From: Sambucus nigra
Taxonomy: Eukaryota; Streptophyta; Magnoliopsida; Dipsacales; Adoxaceae
DNA length: 64,000 bases
NCBI GenBank assembly: GCA_949130495.1
Contig: OX422216.1
Span: 360,988,605-361,052,604, forward strand
Direction of reading: 5' to 3'
Part shown: piece by piece, positions 57,960 through 64,000 of the stretch
Position numbering within the stretch: position 1 is the first letter of the stretch
Layout: every line of letters begins with the position of its first letter
Position numbers and translations under genes: made by a program
The notes under the pieces: model-generated
The model's input: the letters and a program-made list of their open reading frames with translations, nothing else
Told to the model about the DNA's origin: nothing
Databases searched by the model: none

Positions 57960-60083
57960 CTCTCTCTAAATACTCCCATCCCTGCGACGCGCTCTCTTTC
58001 CCCTGTGATAAGATGACGCACTATCGCTACCCGAACCAGACTGCTTCCCGAATGATGCAGACAGTACAAAGCAAGAAGGAACAAGAATTGTGTCCCAAAT
58101 ATGGGCGGTCACCGAAGATATCCAGTCTCTAATGTCCCTCGGCCAAGTCGTGGACACCCGGACTTTCTTAAAGAAAAGGAAAAATCAGTATCAAGAAGAA
58201 AAGATCAAAAGAAACCAAAAAGAAGGAAAAGAGGAGAACATAAAGATATACCAAAGGACGAAGAACCTCCTCTATCAAGACCAAATCCTCTGGGTCCATC
58301 GCATGAGGATAATGCAACATAGGCACCATCCCTCCATTATCCCGTCGGATGTTGTATGAAGGGTTGTGCAGCCGCACAAAGGGAACTTCTGAAGTCGTCG
58401 TCGCTGCTGATGTCAACAAACCGCCACTGTTGTGGGAGGACCCCACTGGGCAACTCACACCCACGGAAGGGAAAGGAAGTGCATCATATATGTTAGGCAC
58501 CGTCACCCAACTCATCACGAAGTCCATATAATCATACGCCATAGTCATATCGGTGTACAACATATAGGACTCGTCAATCATCGCCAGGATCCTCGCATCC
58601 GCTGGAAACATCTGCTCCCACCTCAGTGACATAGGGGCTTATAGGTGGAACCACCACCTCCTCCTCAGAGATTTGTCAGACCACCCTCTCCTCGAGATAC
58701 CAAGAGTGGACAAAATCATGCGCCAGAAAATTCCTCATCTGTGCATTCACCCCAGTCAACCCCGTGTCCTGAACAGCCGTCCCCCAAGGGCAAAAAGGTC
58801 ACCTAAAAATTTCCAGTAAATATAAGTCAGTATGGAATCAAAACGCACAAAGAGCAAGACTGAAGAAGAAAAAATCTCACCCTATCACTAGTCAGGCCAT
58901 TCAAGACCTAACGCACCGCCTCTAGAGAAAGAGACTTCCTCGACTACCAATTGGCTTTCTTCCACCGATACAACTAGAAAAAGTCCCCAACAGTCTCATC
59001 CTTCAGAGAAATCAGCTGGGTAGTACACCCAATTAGCTCATAGAACCACGTCTGCCAAAGACAAGAATCCGCAGTCAAAAAAGAGACGGACAAGATAAAT
59101 GCGAATGCATCAAAAGAAAAAGCACAAATTGAAGAATACCTTAAGAAGATATGTGGCTCCAGTAAAAGTCTACCGACAGCACCAGCTAAATGCATCTAGA
59201 GAAAAATAAAGGGTCGCCAAAGTCAGGCTCCCCCAATCATAGAGAGGGATGTTTGAAAACATACTTAAGTATGGAAAAAACCATAAGTGGACGACATTGT
59301 CGCTCGATGCCACCAAAAATACCACCAACACCAGTAAGATAAACAATCGGGCCATCTGCCTCACCTGCAGCCCGTCCCCCACATCAATCACCCTACTCAG
59401 TAAAACATCCCTCAGCAGCGATAGCCGAATAGAGTCCCCAGACACTATCCTCCCCACATCACCTAACGCCGCCCGCACCGCCTCCGGCCTCACCCCTAAA
59501 GAGTGATCCACCTCTATCCTCCCTCCATCACAATCCAACCCCAGTAGCTGTTGCACATCTATGGGAGTCACAGTCATCTCCCCAAAGCCAAAATGGAAGG
59601 TGTGGGTAGTGTCCTACCACCTCTCCCTCAGAGCGCATAAGACCGCCGTCGAATGAGGCGTCTCATCCAGCACAGATGCGAGCCTCCCAAAGCCTACTGA
59701 CAATAGTACCCAATGTACCATAGGTGGAAAGAGCTCCTAGACATCCTTAAGCTCCGTCGTCCCACGGGCATGCATGGTCGACAAAGAAACATCATACCGT
59801 TGAAGAAAAACCCAGTCAAAATCCAAGAAAAGAAAGAAATCACCAAAATAGAATTCCAAAGGTCATTTTTTTTACTTACATAACCACTAGGGTTCTCCAC
59901 CCTAGAAGAGAGATGATGCGACGGATCCCGCAATAAAGTTCGCTCATCCGCAACTGGCTCAAATGCATCAAAATAGTTATCACTCCCCAAAACAGGAGGT
60001 GCCCTAGCCCTCCACTCCACATTCGCCCAGTCGTCAACAGCCAACCACTCCCTGTGTACCACAGTGCTCACGAAAGCAACCAT
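57960..60083 (-). pseudogene. Antisense plant mobile domain (PMD) gene with introns
   Basis: ATG at 60083 (MVAFVSTVVHREWLAVDDWA). Exon 1 ends at a perfect GTAAGT donor (59879). Exon 2 (about 59804-59165) has MHARGTTELKDV, ELFPPMVHWVL, TAVLCALRERW, DTTHTFHFGFGEMTVTPIDV (the PMD signature), QQLLGLDCDGG and WGSLTLATLYFSLDAF. Exon 3 (59051-58883) begins TWFYELIGCTTQL after TGGCAG. Exon 4 (about 58800-58265) includes FLAHDFVHSWYLEERVV and the hydrophilic tail. Exon 5 (about 58166-57966) ends with SASSYHRGKRARRRDGSI. The exon 2 acceptor reads CAA where CAG is expected. Three in-frame stops are also present. Host PMD proteins (MAIN/MAIL1) act in the nucleus in TE silencing and genome stability. Whether TE copies oppose that is speculation. 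Confidence 0.8.
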
Positions 60084-60762
60084 TTTTTAGATTGCGGAAT
60101 GCTAGAACGATTTGCAGAAGAAAATCGTAGAAAGAGAGAAGGAAAGAAGCTGTGAAAAATGAGGAGAACCCTCCCCTTTTTATAGGAAGCCAAGGGTCAT
60201 GTCGATTGGCACTACACCCCCACATAACGTTCAGCACTGCCCCATTATCTTCTCGAGGTAGTCCAAAAGTCCATGCCACTGCCGAAGGCACCCTCCACAT
60301 CATGCCGACCGACACCCCCTTAAGTTTTTGTACAGAAACTCCCAAAAAACTAGAAACCCTGAAAAATACTCAAAAAAAATTCTAAAAATCCCCCCCCCCG
60401 GGGGGGGGGGGGGGGTTAGAACATTTTCACCAAGAAAATTTCACACTCACTCAAGCGGAACCCCTATTTCCCCAGCGAAACTCTCAAAATCCAAGTGAAT
60501 ATCCTCCCGACAATGTCCCCATAGGACCTCCAAAGTATCCCAAACTTCAGGATCATCTCATATTCCCCAAACGTCTCAAATTTCCCCGAGTAATACGTCC
60601 AAACCCTAGACCGCCTAATCACTTACCCAGTGGAATTCAGAGCATCAGATTGGCTATTACCACGCAACGTCTCCCAAAGATACAAGGATTTCCCCAGCAA
60701 TCGGTTCCCCAACTCAAATCAAAGTCACGAGGTAATTTCCCCGACAGATTTCCACGATAATA
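60084..60762. other. Region upstream of the antisense PMD gene, with C10G16 tract
   Basis: C10 (60390-60399) is followed directly by G16 (60400-60415), a self-complementary homopolymer pair. No gene. Together with the next entry it would be the promoter side of the antisense genes and the 3' non-coding side of the element. Confidence 0.6.
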
Positions 60763-61292
60763 TCTCAACTTAAGCCCTCAGAATTGGCTTGAACCCGTAG
60801 AATTGGTCATCTTAACCTAAGACCTCAGAATTGGCTTCGACCCGCAGAATTCGCCATCTCAATTTAAGCCCTTGGAATTGGCTTCGACCTGCAGAATTGG
60901 TCATCTCAACTTAAGCCCTCATAATTGGCTTCGACGCAATGAATTTGGCATCTCAACTTAAGCCCTCAAAATTAGCTTCGACCCGCAAAATTGGTCATCT
61001 CAACTTAAGCCCTCAGAATTGGCTTCGACCCGCAGAATTGGTCATCTCAACTTAAGCCCTCAGAATTGGCTTTGACCCGCAGAATTGGTCACCTCAATTT
61101 AAGCCCACAGAATTGGTCATCTCAACTTAAGACCTCAGAATTGGTCATCTCAATTTAAGGCCTCAAATTTGGCTTCGTCTTGTAGAATCGGTCACCCTCA
61201 TCTTCAAGCCCTAAGAATTATCTTCGACCCGGAGAATCAGTCACCCTCATCTTTAAGCCCTTATAATCGGCCTCAACCCTCTGAATTGGTCA
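60763..61292. repeat. 47-bp minisatellite, about 12 units
   Basis: Unit of 47 bp beginning TCTCAACTTAAGCCCTCAG and ending GCAGAATTGGTCA. About ten full or slightly longer units and two 28-bp units that lack the GGCTTCGACCCGCAGAATT part. Each unit itself contains two AGAATTGG copies. It lies just before the 3' LTR. Confidence 0.9.
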
Positions 61293-61366
61293 TACTCTTT
61301 CAAACGCATCATGCGGTGTCTATTCGATGGCTATCGTTTATCCCAAACTCACTCATAGAGGATCTC

Positions 61367-63268
61367 TGCAGACACCTCATTTTAGTACCCCCTAAACTCT
61401 CCTTAGGTCCCTAGAACCTCCCTTCACGGCTACAAACCTAAGTCATAACCCGGGTACCGACCTAGAGGCCATTGGGAACTCCCAAGCTCCGTTTGACCAA
61501 AAATAAACTCTTTATCTCGATTGAGCTTGAATGAATCCTCTAAGGGAACTGAAACCCCTTTCCAACGGTCCGCCCCGTGCATGATTCTGACTTACAGTGC
61601 GGACGAATGACCCATTTCCCCCCAAAAACTTGATTAGGAGACCACCAGACACTCTCAGGCTCCGTTTGACCTAAGTAACCTCTTTAGATTAACTTAGACT
61701 GAATGAATCTTCAAAGGTCACTGAAACCCATTTCCAATGGTCCACCTCGTGTGCGATTCTGACTTACGGTACGGACAAACGATGCATTTTACTATGAAAG
61801 GTCATCGAATGCTTCCAAAAAAAGTCAACTCCCCGAACCGAGTCAAACTCTTTGAAATATCTAAGTAGATCTCCTAAACTTTCCAATGGTCCACCCCGTG
61901 CGCGATTGTGACTTACCATGCGGACAAATGATCTGTTTGCGTCCGACAATCCCCATCCAAAGGACCGATGAGCGCTTCCAAGACAAATTTGACCCAAAGT
62001 CATCTCCTGAAACTGGGAGCAGTCCAAATACTTTCAAAGGTCTATCAAGTACCTTTCCAGTGGTTCATGTCGTGCATGATTTGGATCAACGGTTTGTGCT
62101 CTATGATTGATTTTCTAAAGGAACCGGAAAGAGACTGCCAAACGGTAGGTTCCAAACCCTACCTATCGGCAGTGTGCCTACGACCACCAGCCGATTGGAA
62201 GGTCTAGGACCATGCCGATAAGTAATGCCCTGGGCCTATAAAAAGGTGGGCCTGACCTCATTACAAAGGGACACAAGATCTTAAATCTATCACTCTTAGC
62301 GAACTTAGAAAACCCCTCTCGAAGTCAGCATGATTTCCACATCCAAATCCTTTTCTAACATTCACTTTTCAATATATTTTTTCATCAAACTTGGTGAATT
62401 AACTATTATTCATCATCATCCAAGTGTAAGGGCTTCTCTCCAACATTCAAGATCAAGCTCAAGATCTTCAAGAAGGTCCAACTTTCTCGACTCTCTCTTT
62501 AAATTCTCCTAAACTGGAATTAGCTTATTTTATTACTTAACACTTCTATTCCCTCCATCTCACACATCCTAATATACTTTTTATTTAGTATTATTGCGCA
62601 TCCCTTATTTTCATATAAATAAAACCCAAAAGACAAGAAAAAAAGGGTTTGCTCATAAATTCCAAATGGGAATTCTCACACTTTACTCACAACTAAAAAA
62701 CTGTTTTACACACGCACATATAAGATAAGTCCCCAGTTGGATTTACGGGATAAATCCCACCCCTACTTTTCCATACGAACTACGTGGACTTTGATGCCAC
62801 TATAGGTTACATAGGCATCTCGGGGTAAAATCCGAGACTCGAGTCCTATTCCTACTTTTCTCCCATGTTTTATTTTTTTATATTCTTTAACTTAATTCTC
62901 CTAAAATCTATATATTTACATATACATATATTTGTTCTTAGTTGGGTATTATTCCGTATGCATTATCGTTCCATTATAATGATCAACGTTAAGATAATCG
63001 CACAAATCCTATTTTCTAATATTATCTTTTAGGAACATTTCTACGGATGACTCGCTTTATCTCTTCCATGATACAAGTCGATAATTCCTATCTCCACTAC
63101 ATATACACATGCTCACATCTCATTGGGAAATAAAGGAAAATAAAAACAATCCATGAGAGATCGGAAGGGCGGAATGAGGGCCTAACACCTTCCCCTTTCG
63201 TAACTTAGCCTCCGGGCCCTTTTCCAATCATTTTGATTTCATAAGTATCAGTATGCCTTTGGATAGTG
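61367..63268 (+). repeat. 3' LTR of the Tat element, truncated
   Basis: Starts TGCAGACACC and follows the 5' LTR through U3 subrepeats, TATA box (62237-62244) and leader to GCCTTTGGATAGTG, where the next LTR begins. About 170 bp of the LTR end, including the terminal ACA, are missing from view. The purine tract before it (AGAGGATC) is weak. Confidence 0.85.
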
Positions 63269-64000
63269 TGTAATACCCCGTATTTTTATGCTATATTAAT
63301 TTGGGGATTTATACAATTTAAGGTGAATTAATTATTTAATAAAAATCCAAAAATTAATTATGTTATAATTATTAACGTGACGAGAATTAGTAATTATGGG
63401 AAATTTGTTGAATATTACTAGTGAGCAAAGTAATATATAATATTGGTTATATTGAATGTCACGAGTGAATAAAATGACAATTTTGGAAATTTGAGTCGGG
63501 ACGCGCCCGTGTCGCGTTGGGACTAATTATTGATAAATAAAAGTGAATATTTTATAAGTTGTTAGTATGGTTGTTTTGAGTGCGCCAACGCTTCCGAAAG
63601 GGTCGAGATAGTCAGAAAAGTGTACCCGGGGGTTTGATTTAGGTCTCGGGGTGTTAAAAGGCCTAATTAGTAACCCGGGAGGACATTTTAGTCATTTTGC
63701 ATTTTTGGGTAATTAAACCCACGAAAATTTGCAACCTATATCAGTCGTTTAGGTTAGTCACTTAGGGTTAGAACACTCAAAACCCTAGAACGGCCATTGG
63801 AGAAGAGAGGAGGGAGCTCTCCAGGCATTCCAAGGCCCAAAACTCAACCGTTTGCACCGTCGCCACTACCAACGCGTAGATCGCGAGACGGGGAACGCAA
63901 CCATACTGAATTCGGCACCGAACAAGACTTCTGAAAATCCCAGGCAAGTGTTTATCTTGCTTATTTCGTTGATGCATCTTTCATATTAGTTTAGGAGTAA
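63269..64000 (+). mobile_element. Start of another LTR retrotransposon (gypsy-type LTR), continues beyond window
   Basis: TGTAATACCCCGTATTTT at 63269 is a common start of plant gypsy LTRs. It breaks the Tat 3' LTR. The candidate 5-bp duplication is TAGTG (63264-63268). The 730 bp seen have no coding capacity. The far end is outside. Confidence 0.65.

Larger units (their letters stand above)
45185..63268 (+). mobile_element. Large Tat-lineage Ty3/gypsy element with two antisense genes
   Basis: LTR 45185-47257, PBS 47259-47276, gag, protease, RT, two RNase H domains, integrase, then 5.8 kb holding two minus-strand genes and a minisatellite, and a 3' LTR from 61367 truncated at 63268. Gene order PR-RT-RH-IN marks Ty3/gypsy, and the second RNase H and the antisense genes point to the Tat lineage. 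It is inserted in copia pol, with ACTATC to the left. All reading frames contain stops and frameshifts. Its 18-kb size is in the range of Tat/Ogre elements. Confidence 0.88.

Noticed and set aside
58090..58632. Plus-strand frames of 60-90 codons across the PMD gene
   Set aside because: Shadows of the antisense PMD exons.
1..64000. tRNA, rRNA, CRISPR or bacterial operon features
   Set aside because: No cloverleaf, rRNA block, spaced direct-repeat array with unique spacers, or operon-like gene packing was found. The content is plant TEs.

Overview
The window looks like intergenic DNA from a flowering plant, probably a dicot with a large repeat-rich genome. I see no intact host gene. Nearly everything is transposable elements (TEs) of plant-specific kinds: Sirevirus-like Ty1/copia, Tat-lineage Ty3/gypsy, an L1-type LINE, a CACTA terminus and a Helitron candidate. 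Many are inserted into one another and most are broken. The species assignment is inference.

Left block (1-4.8 kb): the right end of a CACTA (En/Spm) transposon ends at 4214. Inside it, on the minus strand, lie four consecutive decayed exons of a class XI myosin motor domain with their introns (1322-1964), so the element may have captured host gene DNA.

First nest (5-31 kb), all in an old minus-strand Tat-type Ty3/gypsy element. Its gag and protease start lie at 29.7-28.2 kb, the rest of the protease at 16.2-15.8 kb, and the H2C2 zinc finger and integrase at 6.4-5.0 kb. The protease is split by a minus-strand copia-type element (16184-28179). That element was itself invaded, in opposite orientation, by a close relative (19405-25931) with a perfect AAACA target duplication. 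A non-coding gypsy-type derivative with about 3-kb LTRs (6448-15757) sits where the Tat reverse transcriptase should be. The inner copia element has gag and no pol. The outer one has only a coiled-coil plus zinc-knuckle fragment. Both would need proteins supplied in trans.

Most unusual signal: all four copia LTRs carry four 14-bp palindromes of the type GTCGTTCGAACGAC, centred 21, 21 and 22 bp apart and ending about 27 bp upstream of a TATA-like box. A second array with 22-bp spacing sits in the internal DNA. A related, less perfect array with 21-23 bp spacing is found in the LTRs of the unrelated gypsy-type element.

Middle block (31-38.8 kb): a Helitron-like 5' end, an isolated LTR-like segment on the minus strand, a 5'-truncated and mutated L1-type LINE (33.3-36.25 kb), an unidentified decayed coding stretch, and a Helitron candidate on the minus strand (37270-38438).

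Second nest (38.8-64 kb): a decayed Sirevirus-like copia element (LTR, gag, protease, integrase and part of reverse transcriptase) is interrupted at 45184 by a large plus-strand Tat element (45185-63268). The Tat element has gag, protease, RT, two RNase H domains and integrase. Between pol and the 3' LTR it has two antisense genes, one DUF7745-like and one intron-containing plant mobile domain (PMD) gene. Upstream of these antisense genes is a 47-bp minisatellite, and its LTR U3 carries about 170-bp subrepeats with inverted W-box pairs. Its 3' LTR is cut at 63269 by another LTR beginning TGTAATACC, which runs off the window.
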